A stretch of 64,000 bases of DNA from Jeotgalibacillus haloalkalitolerans (GCF_034427455.1 NZ_JAXQNN010000001.1:186001-250000); one strand, 5' to 3'. Counted from the first letter of the stretch, positions 16,964-26,464 are shown. A program made the numbers and translations. Notes: a model not told the origin generated them from the sequence alone.

Positions 16964-18313
16964 ATGACGGGTGTTTTGACGACTTTGGTGGATATTTTAA
17001 GTCAACCTTCAATTCTTGTAGCGATGATTGCACTGATCGGACTGATTGCACAGAGAAAAAATCTGTCTGACACAATGAAAGGGACGACAAAAACGTTTGT
17101 CGGATTCCTGGTCATTGCAGCGGGGGCCGGCATTCTTGAGGTAGCATTGCTTCCATTTGGTACGATGTTCCAGGAGGCGTTTAACGTAGCAGGTGTTGTA
17201 CCAAATAACGAGGCGATTGTGGCGCTTGCGCTAAATGAATATGGCTCAAGTACAGCACTGATCATGTTTTTCGGGATGGTTGTGAATGTAATCATTGCGC
17301 GCTTCACACGATTTAAGTATATCTTCTTAACTGGTCACCATGCGCTTTATATGGCATGTATGCTCGCGGTAATCATGGCTGTGGCAGGCTTCACAACGAT
17401 TCCTCAGATTGCAGCAGGTGCGGTTGCATTAGGGATCATTATGACACTGTCACCGGCAATCGTTCAGCCGTTTATAAGAAAGCTGACAGGTAATGATAAC
17501 GTAGCCCTGGGTCATTTCAGCGCAGTTGGTTACGCACTTAGCGGTCTTGTCGGTAAAGCAGTCGGTGGAAAAGAGCCGACATCTACTGAAAAAATTAATT
17601 TTCCAAAAGGACTTGGTTTCCTGCGCGACAGTACAGTCAGTATTGCCCTGACAATGGTTGTGATGTACTTCGTCGTTGCGATCGCAGCAGGTCCGACTTT
17701 TATCGAAGCAGAACTGAGTGACGGAACAAACTTCCTTGTATTCTCTCTGATTCAGGCTGGTAACTTCGCAGCAGGTGTATTCGTGATCTTAGCGGGTGTA
17801 CGTCTGGTGCTTGCAGAAATTGTACCTGCCTTCAAAGGGATTTCAACGAAGCTTGTGCCGAATGCCAAGCCCGCACTTGATGTACCGATTGTCTTCACAT
17901 ATGCGCCAAACGCAGTATTAATCGGCTTCTTCTCAAGTTTTGCCGGCGGATTATTCAGTATGATTTTCATGGCACTTGCAGGCAGTACCATCATTCTGCC
18001 TGGTGTTGTACCACACTTCTTCACAGGTGCAGCTGCCGGCGTATTCGGAAATGCAACAGGAGGCATCAAGGGAGCTGTCGCCGGTTCCTTTGTCAACGGG
18101 ATCATCATTTCATTCCTGCCAGTCTTCCTGCTGCCGGTACTCGGAGACCTTGGATTTGCCAATACAACATTCTCTGACGCGGACTTTGGCGTAAGCGGTA
18201 TCTTCTTCGGATCCCTTGCCAACTTTGCCGGACCAGTTGCAATTGTGATCAGTCTGATCGTGATTCTGTTGCTGATGGCGATTCCGTTCAAAAAGAAAGA
18301 GAAAACAGCATAA
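16964..18313 (+). CDS. ulaA: PTS EIIC component, ascorbate (UlaA/SgaT) family
   Basis: This 449-residue integral membrane protein matches the UlaA/SgaT transporter family with about 10-11 helices. Family segments include FNVAGVVPNNEAIVALAL (about 68-85), LTGHHALYMACMLAV (about 122-136) and LPGVVPHFFTGAAAGVFGN (about 345-363). It moves the substrate while EIIB phosphorylates it. The ATG follows AGGGTGAGAG. It is the last gene of the regulator-ulaB-ulaA operon and is followed by a strong terminator. Substrate is inferred from family only. Confidence 0.92.
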   Translation: MTGVLTTLVDILSQPSILVAMIALIGLIAQRKNLSDTMKGTTKTFVGFLVIAAGAGILEVALLPFGTMFQEAFNVAGVVPNNEAIVALALNEYGSSTALIMFFGMVVNVIIARFTRFKYIFLTGHHALYMACMLAVIMAVAGFTTIPQIAAGAVALGIIMTLSPAIVQPFIRKLTGNDNVALGHFSAVGYALSGLVGKAVGGKEPTSTEKINFPKGLGFLRDSTVSIALTMVVMYFVVAIAAGPTFIEAELSDGTNFLVFSLIQAGNFAAGVFVILAGVRLVLAEIVPAFKGISTKLVPNAKPALDVPIVFTYAPNAVLIGFFSSFAGGLFSMIFMALAGSTIILPGVVPHFFTGAAAGVFGNATGGIKGAVAGSFVNGIIISFLPVFLLPVLGDLGFANTTFSDADFGVSGIFFGSLANFAGPVAIVISLIVILLLMAIPFKKKEKTA

Positions 18314-18319
18314 TTAATC

Positions 18320-18371
18320 AAAAAAACCGGCAGCCGGGATTCATTGTGAATCCTGACTGCCGGTTTTTTAT
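18320..18371. terminator. Terminator between ulaA and the acetyltransferase gene
   Basis: AAAACCGGCAG pairs with CTGCCGGTTTT, with a further inner stem GGATTCA/TGAATCC. A and T tracts on both sides make it bidirectional. Confidence 0.9.
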
Positions 18372-18375
18372 AAGG

Positions 18376-18939
18376 TTATTTCACATCAATCTCTTTAATG
18401 ACTCTCGCGGGGTTTCCTCCAACCACCACATTTGCAGGGACATCCTTTGTCACAACAGCACCTGACGCAATCACCGCATTGTCGCCAACAGTGATTCCGG
18501 GATTAATTACTGCATTCCCACCAATCCACACGTTATCTCCAAATGTAATCGGCTTTGCATACTCCCTGCCTGAATTCCGTTCAGCCGGATCAAGCGGATG
18601 GGTTGCTGTATAGATCTGAACGCCCGGCGCCAGCATACAGTTATCGCCAAAGCGAACCTCACACACATCTAAAATCGTACAGTCAAAATTAGCGAAGAAA
18701 TTTTCTCCTACATGCGTGTTATAGCCGTAATCGAAGCGGATATTCGGTTCCATATATACATGGTTACCAGTTGAACCAAGCAGATCCTTCAGCATTTCAA
18801 CACGCTGATCACCTTCTGATTCAGTCGTCTGGTTAAACATGCGGACCTTTCTTCTCGCCACTTCACGCTCTTTCATTAACACCGGATCAGCCGGATCATA
18901 CATTTCACCTGCAAGCATTTTTTGTTTTTCAGTTTTCAT
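18376..18939 (-). CDS. maa: Maltose O-acetyltransferase family (Maa-like) hexapeptide acetyltransferase
   Basis: This 187-residue enzyme is a left-handed beta-helix acetyltransferase of the Maa/LacA group that acetylates sugars with acetyl-CoA. The N-terminal Mac domain reads [18 protein letters not shown], the catalytic histidine lies in [15 protein letters not shown], and hexapeptide repeats run through [18 protein letters not shown] and [16 protein letters not shown]. The ATG follows AAAAGGTG; an upstream GTG at 18948 is less likely. It faces the PTS operon and shares its terminator. Confidence 0.92.
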   Translation of the reverse strand: MKTEKQKMLAGEMYDPADPVLMKEREVARRKVRMFNQTTESEGDQRVEMLKDLLGSTGNHVYMEPNIRFDYGYNTHVGENFFANFDCTILDVCEVRFGDNCMLAPGVQIYTATHPLDPAERNSGREYAKPITFGDNVWIGGNAVINPGITVGDNAVIASGAVVTKDVPANVVVGGNPARVIKEIDVK

Positions 18940-19001
18940 ATGGGTCACCTTTTCTGGATGGGTTTTTTTAAGTTTCTCATTTTTGGGGTGGGGTGGCTAG
19001 T

Positions 19002-19082
19002 GATACAGGGGGGACGGAGGTACATGTATCATTTATGCAGAATATTCCTTTTTGATACAGGCACCTCCGTCCCCGCTGTATC
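19002..19082. repeat. REP-like palindrome, full copy 1
   Basis: The outer arms are GATACAG plus GGGACGGAGGT on the left and ACCTCCGTCCCC plus CTGTATC on the right. Between them lies a second inverted pair, TGTATCA and TGATACA. The whole could fold as a long cruciform or two hairpins. It sits in the intergenic space between the divergent maa and M42 genes. Confidence 0.85.
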
Positions 19083-19140
19083 TTTCGCTTATCTAAATAA
19101 AAAGGTATAATCACATAAACAAACCTAAGGAGGAATCAGC

Positions 19141-20208
19141 ATGCAGCAGCTTTTAGAACGATTAACCGCCCTGCACGGACCATGCGGCCATGAGCAGCCG
19201 GTCAGTAAATGGGTGAGAGATACAGTAAAGCCTTTGGTAGATGAGGTAAAGGTGGATTCACTTGGCAATGTGATTGCAGTGAAGAAGGGAACGAAGCCCG
19301 GTCCTGTGATGGTAATGACGGCGCATATGGATGAGGTTGGTTTTATCGTTAAGAAGATTGAGGAGAGTGGTCTGCTGCGCTTTGAGAAGCTTGGTGGAAA
19401 TGATGACCGGCTGCTGTTAACGCAGAAGGTTCAGCTGCGAACACGCACAGGGCTTCTGACTGGTGTAATCGGCAGTATTTCTGCTCATTATGCAAAATTT
19501 GATGACGCAGCGAAGGTACGCAATCATCGTCAGCTATACATAGACATTGGTGCAAAAAATAAAGCACATGCAATTGAACTCGGCGTGCAAGTCGGGACGC
19601 CAGTTACCTGGAAGCCGGATATGGAGTTTTTGGGTAACGAAACGACAGGGCGTTTTGTTGGAAAAGGCTTTGATGACAGAGCGGGCTGTGCAGTACTGAT
19701 CCAAACACTTCAGGAGCTGCAGGATGCGCCGTTTGCAGGAACAGTTACAGCTGTTTTTACTGTACAGGAGGAGGTTGGTCTTCGCGGAGCCCAGGTGGCT
19801 GCAAGGCAGGTGGAGGCAGATGTTGCAATCGCGCTTGATACAACCGCGGTCAGCGATACGCCTGAAGAAACGATGGATGCTTCACTCGCGCTCGGTGCAG
19901 GCACAGGGATTAAAGTGCTTGATTTCAGCCTGATTTCCCATCCGGCTGTAAAAGAAAAGCTGATCCATTTAGCAAACGACAAAAATATTCCTTATCAGCT
20001 TGAGATATTCCCGGGCATCGGCACAGACGGGGGCGCAATGAGCCTCGCAAATCACGGGATCCCAACAGGCGTCCTGTCTATTCCGTCGCGTTATGCGCAC
20101 TCTCCGGTTGAAGTGATTGATATGCAGGATCTGATTGCGACGAAGGAGCTGCTGAAGGCGTTTGTTTTGGATTTAAGTGAGGAGAGCGGGTTTGGGTTTT
20201 TGGATTGA
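19141..20208 (+). CDS. M42 family aminopeptidase (YtoP-like)
   Basis: This 355-residue cytoplasmic metallo-aminopeptidase has the M42 pattern. TAHMDEVGFIVKKI (about 60-73) supplies the first metal His and Asp. KGFDDRAGCAVLI (about 175-187) holds the bridging Asp. FTVQEEVGLRGAQV (about 206-219) holds the catalytic Glu pair. The last His ligand is in SRYAHSPVEVID (about 317-328). Such enzymes are dodecameric peptidases that trim peptides. The ATG follows AAGGAGG. It is monocistronic between two REP-like elements. Exact specificity (glutamyl or general) is not determinable. Confidence 0.92.
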   Translation: MQQLLERLTALHGPCGHEQPVSKWVRDTVKPLVDEVKVDSLGNVIAVKKGTKPGPVMVMTAHMDEVGFIVKKIEESGLLRFEKLGGNDDRLLLTQKVQLRTRTGLLTGVIGSISAHYAKFDDAAKVRNHRQLYIDIGAKNKAHAIELGVQVGTPVTWKPDMEFLGNETTGRFVGKGFDDRAGCAVLIQTLQELQDAPFAGTVTAVFTVQEEVGLRGAQVAARQVEADVAIALDTTAVSDTPEETMDASLALGAGTGIKVLDFSLISHPAVKEKLIHLANDKNIPYQLEIFPGIGTDGGAMSLANHGIPTGVLSIPSRYAHSPVEVIDMQDLIATKELLKAFVLDLSEESGFGFLD

Positions 20209-20226
20209 TGGGATAAATGAAGCGGC

Positions 20227-20302
20227 GCAGTGGGACGGAGTTCTATGAGTCATTTTTAGAGGTATTTTAAAAGTGATATGCAATCTCCGTCCCCCTGTAT
20301 CA
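20227..20302. repeat. REP-like palindrome, diverged copy 2
   Basis: The left arm GTGGGACGGAG and the right arm CTCCGTCCCCCTGTATC are preserved, but the inner part has diverged. It lies after the M42 gene. Confidence 0.7.
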
Positions 20303-20381
20303 CCCCTTATTTTATGAATCCTTTTCAAAAGCTTAGCCGTATATAAACTAACGAAAGCTTTCTCAGAAAAGGAGCACCAAG

Positions 20382-21521
20382 ATGACTCAGTTTACAGAAA
20401 AAGAAACAGTGCAGCCGAAATCGAAATTCAGGACTCAGGGTGTGCAGGCACTTTTCGGTCTTTCAATGGGTGTATTGATTTCATCTTTTATGCTGCGTGA
20501 AGAAGTGAGTATTACAATTCTCAGCGTATTGTTTATTTTGCTTATCGCTGTAATCAGCTTTGTGGTCAGCCTCATGATTCATGAGACGGGTCATGCGGTC
20601 GGTGGAAAGCTTGGCGGGATGGAAGTGATGAATTTATCTTATGGTCCATTCGTTTATGCAAAGGTGAAAGGGAAAAGCCGCTTTTTCTTTAAGCTGCCTG
20701 CATTGGGCTATATTGGGCGCGCAATGATGCGTTTTACTGATGCGATTTCTGAGGATGAAATGAGGAAAAAGCTTCTCCGGCTTATTTATGCCGGTCCGGT
20801 TTCCAATATTGTAACTGGAGGCATCGCGCTTGTTATTGCTTTTTTCGTGTGGCCGTCAGGTGCGCTTTTAACCTTTGCGTTGGTCAGCTTATTTTTGGGA
20901 CTGACGAACCTGGCGAATGTGGAAACACCAACTGGCGTGCAGACAGACGGCAGAATGATCTCACTGTTGAAGGGGAAAGAGCCTGGCGCAGAAGTGATTT
21001 TTGTCAGTTATCAATTACTGCAGGAAGATCCGACCGGGACGGGTAATTGGAAGCAGCAGACGATCTTAAAGGTTGAAGAGGTGATGAAGCGCTATCCGGA
21101 ATGGCCGCTTGCTTCTTCTTTATTGGCGACTGCTGGTCCTTACTATTATCAGTCCAGCCTGGAACGTTTCCTGCAGCTATCAGAAGAAAGAGCATTTAAA
21201 GAAAGGACTGGCAAAGCGGCTGTTCTTCAGGATCTGATTGATACAGCAGCAGCCACCGGACTTTATTTTGCAGGCCAGCTGCATGGAACGCCTGATATAG
21301 AAGAGAAGCTCCGGCTGATCAGTGATAAAGATGAAGTATCACGTTATATGCGCGACGCCTACCTTTCCATTGTTCACGGGGAGACAGCTCAGGCAATAGA
21401 AGCGCTGGATCAGGTGGACCGGGCCATAGGGGAGTGGCATCCGCTGTATCTTGATGGCGCAGCACAGCGGAAAGTGGCTGAAGTCATACGTAAACGATTA
21501 ATCAATGATCAGGTCATATAA
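20382..21521 (+). CDS. M50 (site-2 protease family) membrane metallopeptidase
   Basis: This 379-residue protein has transmembrane helices near residues 22-60 and the zinc motif HETGH at 67-71 within LMIHETGHAVGGKLGG, typical of the M50 intramembrane protease family. A second conserved part, LANVETPTGVQTDGRMI (about 187-203), contains the Asp expected to complete the metal site. The C-terminal half is soluble and repeat-like (TPR-like helices are possible). Such proteases can cut membrane-bound regulators. No anti-sigma factor is adjacent, so the substrate is unknown. The ATG follows AAAGGAG. Confidence 0.83.
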   Translation: MTQFTEKETVQPKSKFRTQGVQALFGLSMGVLISSFMLREEVSITILSVLFILLIAVISFVVSLMIHETGHAVGGKLGGMEVMNLSYGPFVYAKVKGKSRFFFKLPALGYIGRAMMRFTDAISEDEMRKKLLRLIYAGPVSNIVTGGIALVIAFFVWPSGALLTFALVSLFLGLTNLANVETPTGVQTDGRMISLLKGKEPGAEVIFVSYQLLQEDPTGTGNWKQQTILKVEEVMKRYPEWPLASSLLATAGPYYYQSSLERFLQLSEERAFKERTGKAAVLQDLIDTAAATGLYFAGQLHGTPDIEEKLRLISDKDEVSRYMRDAYLSIVHGETAQAIEALDQVDRAIGEWHPLYLDGAAQRKVAEVIRKRLINDQVI

Positions 21522-21579
21522 ATGAATCAGCTGCTTTATTTCCTGGAAAAGGCTGAAGAAATATTTTCTTGCTTACCCT

Positions 21580-21610
21580 GCCCGGTTACCACTTTTGAAC
21601 CGGGCTTTTT
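21580..21610 (+). terminator. Terminator after the M50 gene, overlapping the end of ligD
   Basis: GCCCGGTT pairs with AACCGGGC and is followed by TTTTT on the plus strand. The stem covers the last codons of the converging ligD gene. Confidence 0.8.
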
Positions 21611-23448
21611 CTATTTCCTATCAGTTCCTTCAACTGTTCAAGCAGATGGGAAAAAGGCTGGTCATTTAATTGCTGCCTGAAGGATTTAAATGGATCACCC
21701 TGCTTTGTGAGGCGATCGATCACTGCCGGGAGAGGGAATTGGGAAGGGTGCAACTTCTCATTCACTTCATTCCAGAAAAGCGGCGCTGCGACCAGGCCCT
21801 GCTCACTGCCTCTTGCTGAATATGGAGCAATAATGGTTTTGCCTGCGTCATGCTGAATGTAATCAAGATAGAGCTTATTGTGACGGTTTTTTTTCAATCG
21901 TTCAGTCGTAAACCAGCGGGGCTTCTGCTCACATAAAAAGTCACAGATAAACGATGTAAATATTCTGGTTTCCTCATAAGTGAACATTTCACCGGACAGC
22001 GGAATATAGACTTGAAGCCCTTTTCCGCCGGATACCTTGATATAAGAGTGTAAGCCGAATTCATCAAAGATTGCTTTCATGCGCAAAGCGGCTTCAATGG
22101 CCAGGCTGAACGCTTCTGCAGAAGGAGGGTCCAGATCAAAGACAATCTCTGTCGGCTTTTTGGTGTGAATCGTTTGAAATGGAATATGAAATTCAAGAGA
22201 GAGCTGATTTCCAAGCCAAAGCAAAGTGTCTATACTGTTACACAGAATATAGCTGATACCATCTTCTTTTTTAGTCAGGACAAAGTCAGGAGCATAATCC
22301 GGGCAGTTTTTCTGATAAAAGCGTTCACCTGCTGCTCCATGCGGATAGCGTATGACCGTCAGCAGGCGATCTTGCAGAAAGGGCATCAGATAAGGAGCAG
22401 CAAGCTGCAGATAGAGTAAATAATCATCCTTTACCAGACCTGAGTCAGGCCATACAGGCTTTTCAGGATGCGTGACTGCTACGCGTTCAGGCAACGGGAA
22501 CAGCTGGCGATGAAGCGTCTTCCAGGTACACTCCTCAGGCTCAGCCTCAAAATTAAATGCATGAAACCGGGGCTCCCGTAAGTGTTTTCCATCAAAATCA
22601 ATACATGCAATATCTACGCATACGGAGGGAGGTAATGACCACATTGAAGCAGACATCTTTTCGCCACTTGTCTGAAACAGTTCCTTTAATGCGTTTTCCT
22701 GCTCCCCGTTCAGTCCATGACGAAAATGAACCACTTCAAAGGGCCCGTCTTCATGATAAATGGCGCCATGAAAGTAACCATTGTTTTTGTCCCAGAAGGT
22801 CAGAAATACAGTAATAAAGCGCCAGTTTTTTTCTTTTAACCACTGCTCGCTTCGTTTACCAGCCTGCCATTGTCCCGTTTTCTTCTTGGCGATCACGCCT
22901 TCTCCATGGTGAAGCTCAACCCAGTCAATTGCTTCTGTCCGTGATTCGAAAAGGTCAATCCCCTGAATTCTCTCATCTGCTCCTGCATCCACCGATAATG
23001 GAAGTGAGAGAGCTGTGAAAAGCGCAGTAAGCTGTTTCTTCCGTTTAGATAAAGTCTGGGTCTGAAGCGTTCTTCCTTTATACGTTAAGAGATCAAAAGC
23101 GATGTAGTGGCATGGAAAGGTCTCCCGGTGCTTTTGAATAACAGAAGGGATGCCCATCCTCCCGCGTGTTTGAACCGTTGTGAAATGACTGCGGAAGGAA
23201 TTCAGTAAATAGACGAGCTCTCCGTCCAGCAAAAGCGGAAGATAGGGCTTCACAGCTTCATAGCGCTCCTCGCAAAAGGCGACAATCTCAGGAAACAGAT
23301 GATTAAGCGTCTTTTCATTCCGGCTCACCAGCCTCGGTGTCTGCTCTTCCCAAAGAATCATACAGCGAAAGCCATCGTATTTTACTTCATACAGCCAGTC
23401 AGGGCCTGACGGAACAGCGTTTGTTGCAGTCAACAGCATCGGTTTCAA
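21586..23448 (-). CDS. ligD: Multidomain non-homologous end-joining DNA ligase LigD (ligase plus polymerase)
   Basis: This 620-residue protein joins double-strand breaks together with Ku. The N-terminal ATP-dependent ligase carries the nucleotidyl lysine in YEVKYDGFRC (about 21-30) and the OB-fold that follows. The C-terminal half (about 310-600) is the primase-polymerase domain, with ETKPTEIVFDLDPPS-like region holding the catalytic DLD. No phosphoesterase domain is present, as usual in Bacillus (YkoU, 611 aa). The TTG start at 23448 is the best guess; a GTG at 23460 and an ATG at 23439 are alternatives. It is divergent from ku. Confidence 0.92.
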   Translation of the reverse strand: MKPMLLTATNAVPSGPDWLYEVKYDGFRCMILWEEQTPRLVSRNEKTLNHLFPEIVAFCEERYEAVKPYLPLLLDGELVYLLNSFRSHFTTVQTRGRMGIPSVIQKHRETFPCHYIAFDLLTYKGRTLQTQTLSKRKKQLTALFTALSLPLSVDAGADERIQGIDLFESRTEAIDWVELHHGEGVIAKKKTGQWQAGKRSEQWLKEKNWRFITVFLTFWDKNNGYFHGAIYHEDGPFEVVHFRHGLNGEQENALKELFQTSGEKMSASMWSLPPSVCVDIACIDFDGKHLREPRFHAFNFEAEPEECTWKTLHRQLFPLPERVAVTHPEKPVWPDSGLVKDDYLLYLQLAAPYLMPFLQDRLLTVIRYPHGAAGERFYQKNCPDYAPDFVLTKKEDGISYILCNSIDTLLWLGNQLSLEFHIPFQTIHTKKPTEIVFDLDPPSAEAFSLAIEAALRMKAIFDEFGLHSYIKVSGGKGLQVYIPLSGEMFTYEETRIFTSFICDFLCEQKPRWFTTERLKKNRHNKLYLDYIQHDAGKTIIAPYSARGSEQGLVAAPLFWNEVNEKLHPSQFPLPAVIDRLTKQGDPFKSFRQQLNDQPFSHLLEQLKELIGNRKSPVQKW

Positions 23449-23559
23449 GACGACAACCACCTTCCTTGTTTTGCAATAGCTTTTGATGAAGTTTCCCTGC
23501 TCATACATAATTCCGGACGAAAAACACCTTAGTAAGGAAAAAATGAAGCAGGTGAAAAC

Positions 23560-24399
23560 ATGCATACCGTTTGGAAAGGAAGCATTTCATTTGGGTTGGT
23601 CAATATCCCGGTAAAGCTCCATACAGCCACTGAAAATAAAGATATTAAACTGCGTCAGCTGCACAAGGAATGCCATACGCCGATCAATTATAAAAAAGTC
23701 TGCTCAGCGTGCGAAAAGGAAGTGCAGGATGAAGACATTGTAAAAGCCTATGAGTACACCAAAAATAAATTTGTCGTGCTTGATGAAGAAGACCTTACAA
23801 ACCTGAAGAAAGAAAATGAAGATAAAGCAGTGGAAATCATTGATTTTGTAAAGCTTGAGGAAATTGACCCTATTTACTTTGAAAAAAGCTATTTTATGGC
23901 ACCTGACACCGGGGGAGGGAAAGCATACTCTCTTTTAAAAAAAGCGCTTGAAGCTTCAGGGAAAATCGGCGTGGCAAAGATTATCATCCGGTCAAAAGAA
24001 CAGCTTGCTGTCATTCGTGTGTATCAGGAAACGCTGGTGATGGAAACGATTCATTTCCCGGACGAAGTCAGGAGCTCAAAGGATGTACCAAATATACCTG
24101 AAAACGCAAACGTGGTTCAAAAAGAGCTTGATACAGCACTTCTGCTGATTGATCAGCTTACCACGGCTTTCGATCCTGAAAAATACACAGACGAATACCG
24201 TACTGCATTAATGGAGTTGATTGAGCAGAAGAAAACAGGAAAGAAAACTGTTACAGCTGCCGACCGGAAGCAGCCAACCACAGCCGCCAACGTAACAGAG
24301 CTTATGGCAGCACTGCAGGCATCAGTAGAGAAAACAAAGAAGAAAAAACCGGCAGCGAAGAAGCGTACCACTACCGCTAAGGCTAAGGTAAATGCATAA
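23560..24399 (+). CDS. ku: Non-homologous end-joining protein Ku
   Basis: This 279-residue protein forms the homodimeric ring that binds DNA ends and recruits LigD. It starts MHTVWKGSISFGLVNIPVKL, the universal bacterial Ku opening, and includes KVCSACEKEVQDEDIVKAYE (about 48-67). The C-terminus is a basic Lys/Ala-rich tail typical of Ku proteins that binds DNA. The ATG follows AGGTG. The gene is divergently arranged with ligD across a short 110-base spacer, so both may share a control region. In B. subtilis the pair is expressed in the forespore; no clear sigma-G site was found here. Confidence 0.95.
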   Translation: MHTVWKGSISFGLVNIPVKLHTATENKDIKLRQLHKECHTPINYKKVCSACEKEVQDEDIVKAYEYTKNKFVVLDEEDLTNLKKENEDKAVEIIDFVKLEEIDPIYFEKSYFMAPDTGGGKAYSLLKKALEASGKIGVAKIIIRSKEQLAVIRVYQETLVMETIHFPDEVRSSKDVPNIPENANVVQKELDTALLLIDQLTTAFDPEKYTDEYRTALMELIEQKKTGKKTVTAADRKQPTTAANVTELMAALQASVEKTKKKKPAAKKRTTTAKAKVNA

Positions 24400-24487
24400 G
24401 AGAAGATGAATCCGGGGGATTTCATTAAGTCCAGCTGTCTACTTGATGTGGAAGCTGGATTTTTGTTTTGTTGATGACTTTCAGCTA

Positions 24488-24566
24488 GATACACGGGGAC
24501 GGAGGTGGTTGTATCATTATGGAATATTCCGCATAAATGATACATGCACCTCCGTCCCCCTGTATC
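24488..24566. repeat. REP-like palindrome, full copy 3
   Basis: Outer arms GATACACGGGGACGGAGGT and ACCTCCGTCCCCCTGTATC enclose a nearly perfect inner palindrome, TGTATCATTATG paired with CATAAATGATACA around GAATATTC. It is the best-preserved copy of the family. It lies between ku and the MBL gene in a 259-base gap that otherwise shows only a promoter-like TTATAATAAAG. Confidence 0.87.
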
Positions 24567-24658
24567 ACTCCGCACATCCACAACACCTCCAGCCATCCCA
24601 CATTCCCCCGCCCCCTCTTATAATAAAGTCAAAACTTCAATTCGGGAGGGCGATGAAC

Positions 24659-25549
24659 ATGCTGGTGTATGATAACAGGTTGTCTGGTGTCCGGGTGCAT
24701 GCGTTTTCGACTGGTCAGGTTGCTGTGAAGAAGCCGTATCGTCAGTGGAGAGGGGTGGAGGCGCTGAGGATTCCTGCGCTTGTTGCTTCTCCTTCGTGGA
24801 CAGAGTGGCTGCCGGTCTGGAGTTATCTTGTGGAGCTGCCTGATCTGAAGGTGCTGATTGATACGGGTGAGACGCCGCGTGTGAATGAGGAAGGCTGGTT
24901 CAAGGATCATACGAAAAATGAGTGGCTGTTAAAAAGGCTGATCCGTTTCAATATAGAGCCTTCCCAAGGCATTGGCGCTCAGCTTCAGCGGGCAGGGATT
25001 GACCCAATGTCGATTGACTATACGATTTTGACACACTCTCATACGGATCATGCAGGAGGACTCAGTGATCTGCCTGGGACGCCGGTCATCATGTCCAGAA
25101 AGGAATTTGACCAGTCACAGCGTTTTCTGCTTGGCGCTGTTTCAGAAAGATGGCCGTCCGGTATTGAATTTAAGCTCACTGATTTTCCGGATTCAGATGC
25201 TTTATTCAAAGGGGCGGATCATTCGCTGCATCCTCAGATCTCTCTTGTATCAACGCCTGGACATACTGACGGACATTTATCAGTCATTCTTCGTGATGGC
25301 GATCTGTCATTATTTTTTGCCGGAGACGTGACCTTCAATCAGTCACAGTTAGCTGATAAACGGATTCCGGGTATTTCTGCATCGTTTGAGCATGCTTACG
25401 CAACAATGGGCGCCATCCGTTCTTATGCGCTTTATCATCCAACCATTTATCTGCCATCACATGACCCGGATATTGTTACGAGGCTTGATCAGCGGAAGAC
25501 GCTGACGAGAAGTGAAGTCGTTACGTATACCGGGCAAAGGCCCGTTTAA
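24659..25549 (+). CDS. MBL-fold metallohydrolase (AHL-lactonase-like)
   Basis: This 296-residue enzyme has the metallo-beta-lactamase motif LTHSHTDHAGG with ligands His126, His128, Asp130 and His131. A later His lies in STPGHTDGHLSV (about 203-214) and LPSHDPDI (about 264-271). The overall pattern resembles N-acyl homoserine lactonases (AttM/AiiA), and the YNLVGGxx-type first strand is seen as YLVELPDLKVLIDTGETP. The ATG at 24659 lies nine bases after GGAGG, favoured over one at 24653. Quorum quenching is possible but not proven; many MBL-fold lactonases act on other esters. Confidence 0.85.
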   Translation: MLVYDNRLSGVRVHAFSTGQVAVKKPYRQWRGVEALRIPALVASPSWTEWLPVWSYLVELPDLKVLIDTGETPRVNEEGWFKDHTKNEWLLKRLIRFNIEPSQGIGAQLQRAGIDPMSIDYTILTHSHTDHAGGLSDLPGTPVIMSRKEFDQSQRFLLGAVSERWPSGIEFKLTDFPDSDALFKGADHSLHPQISLVSTPGHTDGHLSVILRDGDLSLFFAGDVTFNQSQLADKRIPGISASFEHAYATMGAIRSYALYHPTIYLPSHDPDIVTRLDQRKTLTRSEVVTYTGQRPV

Positions 25550-25558
25550 TATAGATGA

Positions 25559-25586
25559 GACCATGTGTAGTTTGCATGGTCTTTTT
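25559..25586 (+). terminator. Terminator after the MBL gene
   Basis: GACCATG pairs with CATGGTC around a 9-base loop and is followed by TTTTTA. Confidence 0.85.
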
Positions 25587-25702
25587 ACATATCCTCACCT
25601 GGTATATTTATAGATAAGCAGAATGAATCAAAAATCATAAATATTATCAATTTTACTTATATATCCATTTCTCATACAATGTACATATGAGGAGTGATCC
25701 AA

Positions 25703-26437
25703 ATGGAAATGTTATTAATCTTTTTAACAGGGATTGCAGCGACTACACTTGGCACGCTGGCAGGGGGCGGCGGGCTGATCAGTCTGCCTGTAATGCTGCT
25801 TTTGGGTTTGCCGGTACACAGTGCGATCGGTGCAAACAAAGTGTCCAATACGGTCAGTTCTTTTTCATCGTTCTTTTATTTATTACGCCATAAAAATATT
25901 AACCTGAAGGAATCGCTCTGGATCATTCCATTCAGTTTAGCTGGCGGGGTAACGGGTGGTCTTATTGCGTCGGCACTGCCAGCTGAAAACCTGACAATTG
26001 TGGCTGTAATCCTGTTAATATTCGCCCTCGCTACTTCCTTTTTGAATAAAAGCAGCTTCGAGCATAATCAATCCCTGAAGAAAAGCGGTTTTGGTGCAGC
26101 TGGACTCTACGGAATCGGTGTCTATGACGGTTTGTTTGGACCGGGACAGGGCACGCTGATGCTTTATTTATTCAGCTGGCTGAAGGTATCATATATAAAA
26201 GCAGTCGGGCTTGTTCGTCTTGCTACTTTTTCAAGCTGCTTTGGTGCAGCGGTCACTTATATTGCTTCGGGCCATATCATCTGGTTGCTGACGCTGGCTT
26301 TACTGGTGGGGTCTTTTCTGGGAGCGCAAATGGGTGTAAGGCTCGCTCAAAAGATGAAGCCATCCCAGGTGAAGCCGCTGCTGAGAATTGTCACTGTGGT
26401 CCTGCTCATACAATTGATTATAGAACAGCTGCAATGA
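25703..26437 (+). CDS. TauE/SafE family anion exporter
   Basis: This 244-residue membrane protein has eight predicted helices and the duplicated TauE/SafE pattern. The first repeat shows AGGGGLISLPVMLLLGLPVH and GANKVSNTVSSF. The second shows GVYDGLFGPGQGTLMLYLF and VGLVRLATFSSCFGA. Members export sulfite, sulfoacetate or other organosulfur anions; the substrate here is unknown. The ATG lies about 8 bases after GAGGAGT. It has no sulfur-metabolism partner nearby. Confidence 0.9.
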   Translation: MEMLLIFLTGIAATTLGTLAGGGGLISLPVMLLLGLPVHSAIGANKVSNTVSSFSSFFYLLRHKNINLKESLWIIPFSLAGGVTGGLIASALPAENLTIVAVILLIFALATSFLNKSSFEHNQSLKKSGFGAAGLYGIGVYDGLFGPGQGTLMLYLFSWLKVSYIKAVGLVRLATFSSCFGAAVTYIASGHIIWLLTLALLVGSFLGAQMGVRLAQKMKPSQVKPLLRIVTVVLLIQLIIEQLQ

Positions 26438-26464
26438 TTAAAAGTCTGAACATTTAGTTAAAGG

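Noticed and set aside
23449-23559. Sigma-G promoter between ligD and ku
   Set aside because: CATACATAA-like sequence is present, but no matching -35 element at the right spacing could be found.
23449-23565. Longer N-terminus for LigD overlapping the start of ku
   Set aside because: The extra residues do not resemble LigD and would overlap the divergent ku gene; a TTG with a nearby ribosome site gives the usual length.
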